The notes beneath the pieces are model-generated. The model was not told the origin of the DNA. It did not search any database and saw nothing but the letters and a program-made list of their open reading frames with translations. The position numbers and the translations under genes were made by a program. Shown one piece after another: positions 45,780 through 58,940 of a stretch of DNA of 64,000 bases (positions are counted from its first letter, which is position 1; each line of letters opens with the position of its first letter). Source of the stretch: Harmothoe impar (taxonomy: Eukaryota > Annelida > Polychaeta > Phyllodocida > Polynoidae). The DNA lies in NCBI GenBank assembly GCA_947462335.1, contig OX381710.1:37447204-37511203 (forward strand), written 5' to 3'.

Positions 45780-46985
45780 GACACAGCATAGTATGTGGCC
45801 TGTCTGTACACAGTACAAACTGCCACTGTCAGCTCATGTCCTGCCACAGCCTCAGTATACAGCCTTTCTGTACACAGTAAAACTGCTGCTGTCAGCTCAT
45901 GTCCTGCCACAGCCTCAGTGTACAACCTGTCTGTACACAGTATAAACTGTTGTTGTCAGCTCATGTCCTGCCACAGCCTCAGTGTACAACCTGTCTGTAC
46001 ACAGTATAAACTGTTGTTGTCAGCTCATGTCCTGCCACAGCCTCAGTATGTGGCCTGTCTGTACACAGCACAAACTGCTGCTGTCATCTCATGTCCTGCC
46101 ACAGCCTCAGTATGTGGCCTATCTGTATACACGTTGTACAATACAGACTGCTGCGGTCAGCCCGTGGCCTGCACCAGCCTTAGTGTATGGCCTGTCTGTA
46201 CATGTCTTGTACAATACAAAGTGTCACTGTCAGCTCATGTCCTGCCACAGCCTCAGTATGCATGTGGCCTGTCTGTACACATAACAAACAGCATGCATGT
46301 CCTGCCACAGCATTAGTATACTACCTGCTGCTGTCATCTGCCACAGCCTCGGTCTGTCAGCTTATTTCCTGCCGCAGCCTCAGTATGTGGCCTGTCTGTA
46401 CACAGTACAAACTGCTACTGTCAGCTCATGTCCTGCCACACAGTACAAACTGCTGTTGTCGGCTCATGTCCTGCCACAGCCTCAGTGTACAGCCTGTCTG
46501 TACACAGTACAAACTGCCACTGTCAGCTCATGTCCTGCCACAGCCTCAGTGTACAGCCTGTCTGTACACAGTACAAACTGCCACTGTCAGCTCATGTCCT
46601 GCCACAGCCTCAGTATACAGCCTGTCTGTACACAGTACAAACTGCCACTGTCAGCTCATGTCCTGCCACAGCCTCAGTATACAGCCTGTCTGTACACATC
46701 ACAAACTGCTACTGTCAGCTCACGTCCTGCCACACAGTACAAACTGCTGTTGTCAGCTCATGTCCTGCCATAGCCTCAGTATGTGGCCTCTCTGTACACA
46801 GTAAAACTGCTGCTGTCATCTCATGTCCTGCCACAGCCTCAGTGTACAGCCTGCCTTTACACAGTACAACTGCTGCTGTCAACTTATGTCCTGCTACAGC
46901 CTCAGTATGTGACCTGTCTGTCGAGCTGTCTGTATGAATGTTATACAATACAAACTGCTGCTGTCAGCTTGTGTCCTGCCATAGC
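45780..46985. repeat. 64-bp minisatellite, about 18 copies
   Basis: The unit reads CCTGTCTGTACACAGTACAA, ACTGCYRCTGTCAGCTCATG, TCCTGCCACAGCCTCAGTRT and a few more bases; exact 64-base spacing is seen at 46493 and 46557. Because 64 is not a multiple of three, every frame cycles through the unit, giving overlapping frames of up to 205 codons that are not genes. Confidence 0.93.
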
Positions 46986-48960
46986 CACATTTTGAAATCC
47001 TCCATTTCTCTCAAATGGTCCATATTACAAAAACCCTCTTTATAACATTGGCTGCAGAGGCATATTTTGGGACCTGATGATATGAAATAGTAACAAGGGA
47101 TAACATGTGACATGGGTTCTACATTTTGCGACCTCACGATCTGAGAGGGGCGATGTTGGCCAAAAGTGACCCTTGGTGAGGGGGTGGGGGTGCCAGCTTG
47201 ACACCCATGTATACAAAATATACCAATCCCCTCCCTCCTTGCCCCCTCTGCACCCCCATAACCAAACATTCTACAAGCATGACACTGTTTATACATGGCA
47301 TGGCCTTCTTTTACTCTCTTTACTGTTTGTATTAAGAGATGAACATTAACGTCTGTACACATTATGATACAGGACATTTGCTGAATGACGCCATCCTTCT
47401 GCTGTCTTATTTTTAGTGCAAGAGTAGGCGTTCACGACCACTTGTAAACCCCATATATAAGTCAGGTCAGCTGGGGGCAGTCTGCCACAATTACTGTAAC
47501 TGTAACGGTCAGAGAACCAACCATCAGGGATGACAGGTGTTTACTACAGGCACCAGCATATGAGATATAATGTGGAGGGATTGGAACAGTCATTGGGTAA
47601 CAGATTGGCAATGTGGGCGAGAATGAAGCATATATATGTCGACAGCTACATTAACAAACATAGGGAGTGAAAGGATATGAAGACATGAAAATACGATGTC
47701 ACTGATTAGAATAAAGCATCATATCTTTTTCTTTTTCTCTCCCTATGCCTGACTCTGGCTGTCTGTCTCTCTCGAAGTGTATACGGGTGTGTATATGGTA
47801 GGGTTAAGGTGGGGTTATGGGAGTGATCTATAGCGGGATCAGTGGCCAGTAACATATAAATAGTAGACTGACTTACACACAACGATAATTGATTTACTAC
47901 TGTACATCTCCCTATCCCCACCCACGTATGTACCTACTGTATGTCGCCTACACACTATCACCTACCTCAAGCAGGTAGGAGTGTATGCGTAGGTGTATGA
48001 GCCAAATACATTAACCTTTACTGCAAAGGTCTTTGACTTCAGCCTACCCAGTCCCCATACTGTGAGCCCCGCCCACCTCGTCTCCGGCACCCAGTGCCAC
48101 AACACAACACGACAGGAGACACACTGGAGGAAAGGGCCTCCAGTCGAATGAATAATTACTCCAGTAGCTAATAGAGCCCATTAATGCCTGTTCAGTGCTC
48201 CTGCTACGTTGGCTTAATGGGCATTTTCGGTTATTGACAACCTCTCCAAATATTGACTTGTCGCGCTGCCACTTTGGTGACTGGAGAAGGGAGCTGGGGT
48301 TGGTAGGGGAGGGGATGAGTGGGGTGGAGGAGAGGGGTATGGTGCTGGTGTGTGGGAAGGGTGACAGACTGGAGGTAAGGGTATTGATGTGGTCTGGGGA
48401 TTAAGGGTGTGGGAAGGGTGAGTACATTAGTTGCCATGAGCATGCACTGCTTCCTTGAAGTCTTGTTGATTTTGTATATGTAATGAGGCTGACACAGGTG
48501 GTTTATATAATTATAGAATAGTTAGGGATCAGGAGTATACGTGAAGGGTATGTGTATATGTTCTGAGAAATGCCACCGTGATGGAAATGATAGATGCATC
48601 TTGTTTACTTAATTAAAGGAGTTACAATACGATCAGAGTTAATGGTCGTATGTATATAGGAACTGAATGAATTCAATGCTTTAGGTACTGATTGCTGACA
48701 TCTGGTTGCATGTTGTCATGTGGGTGTATTCGTGGTTGGATACATGTGTATGTGTACGACCTATATGCATATCGCTCATATGTGTATGAGATTGGCACAT
48801 ATGATATGCTAGTATACCTCAGTGTTTGCACTTAGGTCACCAAGGTGGGTGGTAGTGTAGGCGTGGGTGTACATACATACATATATACGTGAGACCAACT
48901 AAATAGACCAAAACAAGCTTTACCTGGTGAGCTGTAGCCCCTATACGGGGGTCTCTCCCC
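46986..48960. other. Spacer with no recognised gene
   Basis: A 137-codon minus-strand frame (47377-46964) has no domain and ends in the minisatellite. The rest is AT-rich with GT-rich stretches near 48300-48420 and 48700-48870. Confidence 0.45.
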
Positions 48961-48969
48961 TGCCGACGT

Positions 48970-50411
48970 GAGCAGCTCGTACTCAACCTAAACCTAAGTC
49001 ATGGTGCTCCCTGAGTAGATAGGTAACATCCCGGACAACACCAGCAACAACATCACTGCCAACAGCAGCCCCCTCTACCACACCAGCAGAGGGGGGCCCA
49101 CTCCAGCTTGTACAATCCACACCGTCAGTGTCCTCCAGGTATGGGTGGATGCCCTCCTCCTGCATGACCGACTCCGGCTACTGCTCCCCTCCCGGCGAGG
49201 ACACGAGCAGGTCCCGCCACCACCCTGAGCTGCTCCCCCGTCCAGTCCTCCTGCAAGCCCTCCTGTCCCTACGCCGACGCCCCCCGCCTAGTACGGCGTC
49301 CCTGTCCGTCTGTGCCACCGCCTGCCTTGGCCATATGGCGGTAGGACTGGAGATGGTGAGGGGTAGGCCGCGGAGGGATGGCAGGGGGTAGGGCTACTAC
49401 TACTGCAGCAGCAGCAGCAGAGCAGCAGCATGGAGTAGTATAGGCAGTAACAGCAGCAGAAGCAGCAGCAGCAGTAACAGCAGCAGCAGCAGTAGTAACA
49501 GCAGCAGTGGTGACGGTGGTGATGGCGGCTGCAGTTACTATGGACCAGCAGACGCCTCTACAAGCGCCGCCTGCCCTGCCCAGTCCATGCTGCAGTAGTT
49601 GGCTGCCTCCAAGTTCCACTATCGACCTCCAATACTAGCAGCACTAGCAGCAGGAGAGCCCGACGGCCGCTCCTCCCTGCCCGGCCGCGTGCTGCATCCG
49701 CCGCCGCCGCAAGCCGCCTTCCCCGATCCCCTGTCGGCCTCCGCCCCTACCTCCAGCCTGGTGTAGCAGCAGCAGCAGCTAGATCCTTATAATATGACTA
49801 CATAATATTACCTCCACACACCTCCAGCTCTTGCCCTGCAATGCCCTGCCCACTTCCCTCCAACGCCTCCCTTCCTCTCCATTCCACGCAATCTAACGCC
49901 TTATCCCTCTAGAGCTGCATACAGCTCCATTGGTGCCACCCCCAAAAGGCAATTGCTGCTGCTGCAGTTGCCTGTCAGCCAGCATTGCCCCAGTATAGCT
50001 CACGCCTGCATGTGCTGTGGGTGTTATATAGTACGCAAGGTGCTGGGTATGATGGGTGGTTGTGTGGGGGTATGGACAGGGATGAGGTATGGGTGCAGGT
50101 CAGTAGGTAGTCTGGTGGTGGAGCCGACTGTCAGGTGGTTTGATGGACGGCGGGGCCTGTTTCCTTCTCCCCTGTTTTATGACCTGGCTGTGGCAGTGAG
50201 ATGTGTCCAGGGATTGCAGGCTCCGATAGCCTTCAATACCAACATCATGCACCACTTGCCGCCACCTCTCCTGCCACCACCACTAAGGGCGGCACCACTT
50301 CCTGCACCAGCTATACTGCGACCTCTGGTACTACCGCCCATGGAATGCCAGAAAGCATTGCTGCTAATTATGACTAGTCATCTAATACTGTCCCTGCAAA
50401 TAGACATTTAG
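48970..50411. other. GC-rich coding-like tract, unresolved
   Basis: This tract is clearly more GC-rich than its surroundings. Plus-strand readings include TDSGYCSPPGEDTSRSRHHP (49158 on), a Ser/Asn/Gly-rich run encoded by AGC repeats followed by SYYGPADASTSAACPAQSML (to about 49596), and a Pro-rich run ending near 50400. Each is cut by stop codons. A minus-strand frame also exists at 49165-48983. It could be exons of a low-complexity transcription factor, its untranslated end, a decayed copy, or a noncoding CpG-rich element. No domain anchors the choice. Confidence 0.3.
49400..49510. repeat. Interrupted CAG/AGC trinucleotide repeat
   Basis: Runs of GCAGCAGCAG broken by AGTA and AACA units. 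Another short CAG run lies at about 49767-49780. Confidence 0.9.
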
Positions 50412-50424
50412 TACACACACACAC

Positions 50425-50425
<1 letters not shown>

Positions 50426-50508
<83 letters not shown>
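50426..50508. repeat. (TA)n microsatellite
   Basis: About 41 uninterrupted TA units preceded by a short (CA)n run. Long Tyr-Ile frames across it are artefacts. Confidence 0.98.
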
Positions 50509-50512
<4 letters not shown>

Positions 50513-53500
50513 ACTCCAGAGACCGTTGGGTGAGCCCCTCTACATAGTGCACACTGCAGGTCAGCATTTTGGTGCAACTGTGTGTCACAGACACTGTTCT
50601 GAAACTCCCCTCTTAGGGGTGACATTTTAATTATTACTGTTAGGTTATCATTCAGGAATGCAGTCAAGAGAAAGGCCTATCCAGCTATATCTATGATAAG
50701 TGATTGCAGCTAAGAGAAGTTCTGCTCAGAAGTTACCAATTTTATTGGTGATATAATAGATTTTGTCAAAAACAGGGGAAACCCTATGAAGTTATGAATC
50801 CTGGTGGTTCCTTTTGGGTTTGTGATATCATCCAATATGTTGCTATATATGATGTTAAAAAATGGAAGCAATGAGAGGATGCTCTCACCTGCTCCCAACA
50901 TCATAATAATCATGATTGGGTCATTAAGGCAATTGGTTTACTTTCCACTAACACCCAATGAGATGATTGGTTAACTATGTTAACACAGTCCGTCAATCAC
51001 AGCCTAGCCTTTCCAGTAGTCCAAATGCCCTTCAAGCCCCTGACATAACTACCTCCCAAATACCAGCCACACCACTCAACCATGACACAAACACCATCCC
51101 CTACCAACATCAACTGCCCCCAGACTAACTCCAATTGTTATATAGTGAATGTGTATAGGGAACTTGGTGGATTTTATTGACACATATTTGATGATTGTCT
51201 GGGTTTCTATGATAGATAGAAAGAAAATTCCAAAAGATTTGGATTACATTTCTCACATTCTACACCATAGAAGAAAAGGAATTGATCATTCAAAAATTCG
51301 CGATTTTTTCTGGAGTTCCTAGTATATAAACTGAACGTCAGCTTCTACACCAATCCATGCACCCAACTATCCACCTGCCTGTAATACCTTCCAGAGCCCT
51401 GCATTAGGCCTTGATTTGTTATGCTGTTGTCGCACTGACAATCCCGTTTTGGCGCTGAGAAAACCATTTTGGCGCCAACAAAACCGTTTTGGTACCGCCA
51501 TTTCCCCACCCACCCACACCTATTTTCTATATTCAATATTCATCAATCAATATCTTGATAAAACTATTACCTCATATATTATACAATAAATCAACAGAAT
51601 TGTATATTCCATACTATGTTATTTATTGTGTAAATATAAAATGTCTATTTTATCATCAAAATATAACAAATAAATACATATATTGGAGTCCTGCGTCCCT
51701 CCTCATTTCTCTGATATAGACTAGAGAAAGAATGATATTGGCACATGCATTGCCATTGTTATTCAACCTTCTAGATTTGATTGTTTAAAACAAGTTCCTC
51801 TTTTGATTTCATTATCCTCCCCTTGGCATACATGTATGCGTATAGAGATAAGCCGTAAGAGAATCGTGGGGCCTTTTATTTTACTGACGTTTATGGATTA
51901 ATATATGGAAATATGAACATAAAACCGAAACAGGGAATGGCCTGGTGTGGAAAGGAGCGCCCATTCCTCCGACATAAAAGGTCGTAAATGATGGTCGCTT
52001 ACACGGGATATATGCGGGAATCTGGGGATTTATTGGGGCACAGTCTGAATATTCACCATGTCTAATTTGTGAGGAACCTATATTGTCATCAAGGTGTGAT
52101 GTTTTTATAGCTAGTATTAAGACACGTGCTTTACAAAGGCATATCGAACTCGAGCCAAAAATTACTTTATGCTCGTTTATACTTGGGGGCCAATGCAATA
52201 TCTATTGGGCAAGCAGAACATATTCATACCTCCCTATAACCATAGTTTGAGCCATGGTCCATGCAGTACAGGGGGGCAGAGCCTGCTGCCTTCTCATTGG
52301 TGCACAGTGGCATAGGAAAAGAGGGGGGGGCAGGAGGGCAGGGGGGCCTACCGCCCCCTCGGGACCCCAATCACAAAGGCGGATGGGCTTGAATATGTTT
52401 GGGCCCCTAAAATTTGCCAAGATCATATATAAAACACAAGATTCCCAAAACTTCCCATTGATTGCAGTGTGACTCGTTGACTAAGTACTGCATTAGCCTT
52501 GTGCTTCCTATATACATTATTACCATTCCATCACCATGTGCATTGTACAAATCCTTAAGTCAGTAGGGTGCATGGAGTATCCTCCAATCAGCTTTTGCTG
52601 AATTCTATTGTGAGTATTACCCATACCATGCCAGCTACTATAAATGTACCATGACATTTCGGTGCGAGTGCCCCCCCCCCCTCCACAGCATCCCCAACGT
52701 ACTCTCATGCCCATGCAGCCACCCCACCATGACCCAAGTGCTTCATCACCCCCATCTGACCACTATCACCCACAGTCACCCTTTAGTAATGGCTAACTCT
52801 AACTCCCTTTTCCACCCTATTCAAATTGCCCCAAATTGGTCCGAATTGACCATCTGGTAGCCGATTGTGTCCTGTGCCGTGAGATAATCCATATACTACA
52901 CCCACGGCTATGAATCCATTGGTGACTTCTGGTCTCATAAATGGATCCCCACTTGTCCCTTATGCCACAGCAGAATATTAGGTCTAATATAATTAGTATA
53001 TGGATGACCACTCCAAGTTGACATCTTGTGTTCTGATCTTATTGCGGGGTTATGGGGAGTATAAAGCGTTTACAAAGTGATGACTTTGGATACATATCTA
53101 TACCGACATTATGCATTTAGTATCCCAGTGTGTGCAATACTACTATCAGGGCATTGTCGGTATCTGTAATGGCTTATATTTGATCATAAACTCTCCCAAA
53201 GTACCCAATGAAGTACGTCCAAAAGGTCAGGCAGAGTTCAGATAGATTTTCACACAATATGATTTTATAGACAGCAAAGAACCGACAAAACTTATTTCCA
53301 AGGTGACATTGTATGAGGTGTAAATACAGTCAGCCCTCTCTATATTTTAGAATTGATAATTGCCAGAACAAAACATGTGTGAGGATGCACATTATCCGAG
53401 GATTTAGGTCCAAATATAATGGAACATATATAATGGCAGTTGCTATGGCTCCCCCAGTTATGAATGAAGTCATTCTGAGACTACAATACGCATGTAAATC

Positions 53501-53659
53501 TGTACTGTCCAGAGCGGTTGTCACTTTACCAAAAACATTCTGAGAACATATGGCTTGGTGAGACTAGATCAGCTGATTGATCCGATAACCATTAGAGGTA
53601 CATCGATCGCCCCTGGGAATTGTGACGCATGCATGCGTTCATGCAGGAGCACCTGCACG
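50509..53659. other. Spacer with no recognised gene
   Basis: AT-rich with short frames. Three TTTTGGCGC or near forms lie at about 51448-51495, a G-run at 52324-52350 and a C-run at 52670-52683. At 53327 CAGTCAGCCCTCTCTA looks like one end of a pogo-type element, but no second end was found. Confidence 0.45.
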
Positions 53660-53771
<112 letters not shown>

Positions 53772-53836
53772 TGTGTATACAGATGCTTATATGTGACCAG
53801 GCGAGGGAAAAGACCCCTCCAGGGGGAAAGATAGTA

Positions 53837-54016
53837 CAGTCAACTCCCTCTAATGTGGCCACCCTTGGGACTCTGAAAAAGTGGCCGCTTTGGTGGGGTG
53901 GCTGCATTAGAGGGGGTCATTTTCTGTACATTGTAGTATGTCTGGGACTATGGAAAGTGTCTGCATTAGAGGGATTGGCTACACTGGAGGGGTGGCCGCT
54001 AAGAGGGAGTTGACTG
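53837..54016. mobile_element. TA-flanked pogo/Tigger-type MITE
   Basis: The 180-bp body is flanked by TA (53835-53836, 54017-54018). The left end CAGTCAACTCCCTCTAATGT and the right end in reverse, CAGTCAACTCCCTCTTAGCG, match for 15 bases and then GTGGCC-type bases. Such CAGTC starts with a TA target are typical of pogo-like elements. No transposase. Confidence 0.8.
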
Positions 54017-54897
54017 TAATTAAAATTGGTGTCATAATCTTTAAAATGAGATATCATGAGCTAAAAAAATCCTGGTAGTTTTGTGGGAATTGCTTTTCAA
54101 ACATTAGTACATATCACTAATTCAAAATGGTAAATAAGCTCTAATTGCATTGTGTCCCATGGTAAATGAGGATAATTATGAAAAATCAGTTTTATTAAAA
54201 AATTACCAAATAAAATTGGATTTGTTAGTCTAAATTTGGTTCTGGAAGGGATTTCTGCATTCTGTTTTCAGTTTTGGGTAACTGATGAGATTTCTCAAGA
54301 AATCCAGATTATTACCTCCAATTTAGGCTTTTGGGATGGTTAGCTGTCCATGGCAACCAGAAAGTATCATATGTGCTAATTTTTCACAAAAACATTTGCA
54401 TTCCAAATATAGAATGTTTGCATCAAAGATGGAATTATTTCATGAAGATCATTGCATTCTACATAAAAAATGGTTTTAGAACTTTCTTCATGTATTTTAC
54501 ACTCTTTTGCAACTAGGGTGCCTCCTAGTGGCCAAAACCAGAGCTAAAAATCCCGCCTGAAGGGGTCTTTTCCCTAGATGGGTCACATATATCATATAAG
54601 CTGTACGTTGTAAGGGGGGGGGGGGGTAACAGCAGGTAACTGGGGAAGGAAAAAATAGAGGCGGAGACAACCGATTAGAAGAGCTTGATTTAATCAAATT
54701 TAGGGTTCGTAATGAGTCATTTGCAGTTCTTTGGATAGACCGAAATTGTCTAACCTGATGGGCTTCTTGTGGCCCTTATGAAAAAAAACCAATGAATGTG
54801 CAAAGACTTACATAATATAAACCTGAGTAAGCAACATTTTCTAAAGACGCATACATATTTGATGACTATTAGTTTGTATTCAGATTGTCAGGAAAGA

Positions 54898-55201
54898 TTA
54901 GGGAGTGCTCATTTTTTAACAACAGGGGGGGGGGGGGTCGTGAAATTTCGCGCAGAGCGCGCAAAGCTTTTTCACCCCCCCCCCCCTAGAGGGGTCGAAA
55001 TTATTTGCCCCCCCCCCCCCCGCAGGCCGAAAATCGTGCGCTTTCGCGCCGCTTTGTAGCATAGTAACGTGCGGGCTTTTTCCCTCAAAACAGGTTGAAT
55101 TTTTTTGACCCCCCCCCCTGGTCAAGGGGTCAAAAAATTTTACCCCCCCTCTCCCAAATCCACCACCCCACCCCTGTTGTTAAAAAATGAGCACTCCCTA
55201 A
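54898..55201. mobile_element. 304-bp MITE with near-perfect inverted repeats and long G/C runs
   Basis: TTAGGGAGTGCTCATTTTTT then AACAACAGGGG at the left is matched exactly in reverse at the right (31 bases). Inside are four C or G runs of 9-14 bases and short GGTCGAAATTAT or GGTCAAAAAATTT phrases that also pair across the element. No transposase, and the target duplication is not clear. Confidence 0.8.
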
Positions 55202-55672
55202 CATCGCTGCTTTTGTACCAGGAAATGGACCCTGCAAAAAAGTCGCGAGTCCATTATTCTACCTGTTCACATGAGGAAGTATGCTCTTTTCACTTTGAAG
55301 TATTTCCTGACGTGTTTTCTCAAAGAACCTGGTGACATTTAGTTCCTTTTCAGCTCTTCCTTGTTCTGCAAAAGTAGGTGGGTTCAGAAAATACGATAAA
55401 GATACCTGAGATGATTCAGGTGAAGTGTCAGGTAGAGATTGAGGTTATTATTTCCAAGAAAGTGTGATATAGATCCGACTTGTAGCTTTTCCTGATTTCA
55501 CAATAGTTGAAACTGCTAATGCCATTATCAGCTTATCGGTTCAACGCCAGTGTGCATCCTTGCTATATCTATCTCTAACTCGGCGCCCTTCTTCCCCCCT
55601 ATGTACCCTTATCTTTCCCGCTCCAAACCTCTCAGCCTTTCACACTATTCTGCTGTCCATGTCGCCGTGTGT

Positions 55673-55759
55673 GTGTGTCTCTCTCTGCCTGTCCCTGTCT
55701 CTGTCTCCCCTTCTCCCCCTCTCTCTGTCTCTATCTCTATATTTCTGTCTCTGTCTGCC

Positions 55760-55808
<49 letters not shown>

Positions 55809-55851
55809 CTCTCTATCTATATCTCTGTGTCTATCTCTCTCTCTCACAGCA
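55673..55851. repeat. (CT)n-rich microsatellite
   Basis: Long CTCTCT runs with CTGTCT and CTATCT interruptions. Ser/Leu-rich frames of over 100 codons across it are artefacts. Confidence 0.95.
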
Positions 55852-58019
55852 TCACACTTTTACATCCGCACATACATTGTGGTGTAGACCCCTTATGTTT
55901 AGATGCTGATTGCTGGTGGCTAATAAACATGTAGGTGGGCGCACACTGAGCAGCTCGCCACTGTTTATTGCTCTGTGAGCAACTCATCTCGCCCACATGA
56001 CACCAATCACTGCACATAGAATGGACTCCACCTAGACAAATGATGAGATCAGATTAGCCAATCACCACCACCAGCCCCCCCCCCCCCCCCCACCATCACC
56101 CTGCAGCGTCCAATGAGCTGCTCATGACATGACCGTGGTCACACCGTGCTGTGGGTGAGATGGTGTTGAGGCCATATTGTATCCACAACTCTATGTCTCA
56201 CTTAACTAGGGCTGCAGGCTGAGCACTGGGGTTCTGACCCTTCAATTCAATTTCAATTCCATGTCTATTTCATTATAGACCCATTTGTCATACAAACGAA
56301 TTTGTGATACATTCCTTTTTCGTTAATTTACTGCAATCTTAATTCATCGGCATATTATGGGCAGCTGTATTCATCGACACCCTCGCTTTTGTTGCACATC
56401 ATCCAATTATTCAAAAAAAAAGGGTGTATGGATAATACCTTTGTAGATGCCTCAAACATGACGCTGAGCAGGCTGTATGTGGTTACCGTTAGGTGGGGCC
56501 GGACGCTGCATAGATGAGCAGCTCAGGAGCATGTGGGAGCTGGATACCAGTCGGGCTACATTAAATCAGCACAGGAAGCCTTTTAAAGCCATTTCCTGCT
56601 TCCCCCTCCCACTATAACCACCAGCGACGTGAGCTATGGGTGCCTGATGCCAGCATGGCAGTCCTGGCTACAGTTTGTCTCTGAGGGCCTGGTTAGCCCC
56701 CTTGACACATTAATACCAGTGTCAGGCCGATAACACTTTTACAATTGGCAGATTCCCACTCCCAGGGATGATAATATACTGCTCCTGTCACCACACATCC
56801 CTTGCCTTTTATGAGATCCAGTCCTTGCATCGTCTTCAAGACAGCCTTGGTGTGATAGGCAAATAGCTCAGAGATCTAGTTTGCTTCCTCCATGGTGCCC
56901 TACTGAGGGAACAAGGCTGTGGGCAAGGTTCCTTGTAAGCTACGAGGCTACCCTTATTTCTGGTGGTGGCTTGGCTGGGGAGGAAATCGTATCACCCACG
57001 GCTGGGCTGCCTACGTCGTTACACCAACCCCAAATTGCCAATAACCATTGCGTGTGGACGGAGGCAAATTGCGGCAGAAGTGAGTCCCTTGGTATAGGCA
57101 GTAAACGTTAGGGCATCTCCCCCCAGTCTGTCCTTAGGGCTGCTATGGCTGGGGTGGGGCGGATATCCCAGTTTGGTTCCCAAGCCCCTGCCTTATCCTC
57201 CAGCAGCCACAACCCTTAAACCCTGAAAGCCTATGTCGTATACCTATCCCCAAGACTGCCGTTCTACCAACTACTTTCCCATCCAGCTGCCATCCAATAC
57301 CACAACCCTAACGCCCACACCTGCAGCCAGGGCTATTTCCATCACCGTTGCCATTCTGAACCTCTTGTATTGCAATATATGAGCACATTTATTGGCAAGT
57401 GCTGCATATGTTTGAAGCCAAAGGTTCCACACGTCTGAATGTCCACTGGTTTCTAGATACTCCCCCTCTTCTTCCTATAACATGACACATGCTTACCCAC
57501 ATTCCCAATTCTAAACCCACCACTATTCTCCGAGCATTTTGTGCAATTAAATACCCAGCCCTGTGATATTTCTCCTCAGATGTGCCGATACCCCACTGCG
57601 AATACTGCTAGCCAACCACCTCCCCACAACAGGTTCTCAACCGTTACCCATAGGTTATCCATGACTCTATGGAGAGGGCACCCTATTGAACATAAGCAGG
57701 CGTTTAGTGGCGTCACATAACGGGCCTGACACTAACTATATGCGGGTCAGCTAACCACCTAGAATGATGATAGTCTAGATTGGGGGTTGATCATCGGCTG
57801 GGGGCATGGTGTGTGCATGTGTGTGTGGCAGGGGGTGCAACCATCCTCCTGATACTGGATTCCACCCATCCCCATCACCATGTATTTTGAATGTACATGT
57901 AGTGTACATGTAGGGTATAAAAGTTCCTGGAATGTACATTCCTTATACAGTCATGTATAAGAATACGAGCTCTATGTGTGGGACATGTGCACTATTGGTG
58001 CCTCATTTCAATAGACTAC
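55852..58019. other. Spacer with no recognised gene
   Basis: Contains GAGCWGCTC palindromes at 55948, 56115 and 56516, and a 16-base C run near 56078. A 76-codon frame at 56881-57111 has no recognisable domain. Confidence 0.45.
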
Positions 58020-58940
58020 TCACTGCACGCCTGGTACCCCATAGGCTGATCCGCCATATACTACTCGCTAAATGATTGGTACCCCATAGGTCGCTCCTCC
58101 ATACACTACTCACTGAATCTCTGGTACTCCATAGGCCGCTTCTCCATATACTACTCACTGAATGTTTGGTACCCCATAGGCCGCTCCTCCATATACTACT
58201 CACTGAATGTTTGGTACCCCATAGGCCGCTTCTCCATATACTACTCACTGAATCTCTGGTACCCCATAGGCCGCTCCTCCATATTCTACTCACTGAATGT
58301 TTGGCACCCCATAGGCCGCTTCTCCATATACTACTCACTGAATGATTGGTACCCCATAGGTCGCTCCTCCATATACTACTCACTGCATGCCTGCACCCCA
58401 TAGGCCGCTCCTCCACCTAATACTCACTGAATGGTTGGTACCCCATAGGCCGCTCCACCATATATACTACTTACTGAACATTTGGTGCCCCATAGGCTGC
58501 TCCACCATATACTACTCGCTAAATGTTTGGTACCCCATAGGTCGCTCCTCCATACACTATACTCACTGCACGCCTGGCACCCCATAGGCCGCTCCTCCAT
58601 ATACTACTCACTGAATGTTTGGTACCGCATAGGCTCCTCCATACACTACTCACTGAACGCCTGGCACCCCATAGGCCGCTCCTCCACCTAATACTCACTG
58701 AATGTTTGGCACCCATAGACCGCTCCTCCATATACTACTCACTGAATGTTTGCTCCACCATATACCACTCGGTGCCCACTATGCGCCCCATAGTTCACTC
58801 ATATATACTACTCACTGAATGATTGGTACCCCATAGGTCGCTCCTCCACATACTATTCACTGGACGCTTGGTACCCCATAAGCCGCCCCTCCATATGTAC
58901 GACTCACTAAATGCTTGGTACCCCATAGGCCACTCCTCCA
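58020..58940. repeat. 45-bp minisatellite, about 20 copies
   Basis: The unit CTGAATGTTTGGTACCCCAT, AGGCCGCTCCTCCATATACT, ACTCA repeats with point changes and some deletions. As 45 is divisible by three, frames stay open on both strands (for example 137 codons on the minus strand, 58416-58003, with a 15-residue period). There is no start context or flanking gene to suggest expression. Confidence 0.93.

Noticed and set aside
45646..46937. Overlapping frames of 99-205 codons on both strands
   Set aside because: They are produced by the 64-bp minisatellite, whose unit lacks stops in most frames; no start context or domain.
50374..50667. Tyr-Ile repeat proteins at 50.4 kb and 53.6 kb
   Set aside because: Translations of (TA)n microsatellites.
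53327..53450. Second pogo-like element starting CAGTCAGCCC
   Set aside because: Only one end was found; no matching inverted end within reach.
55550..55934. Ser/Leu-rich frames of 119-124 codons
   Set aside because: Translations of the (CT)n microsatellite.
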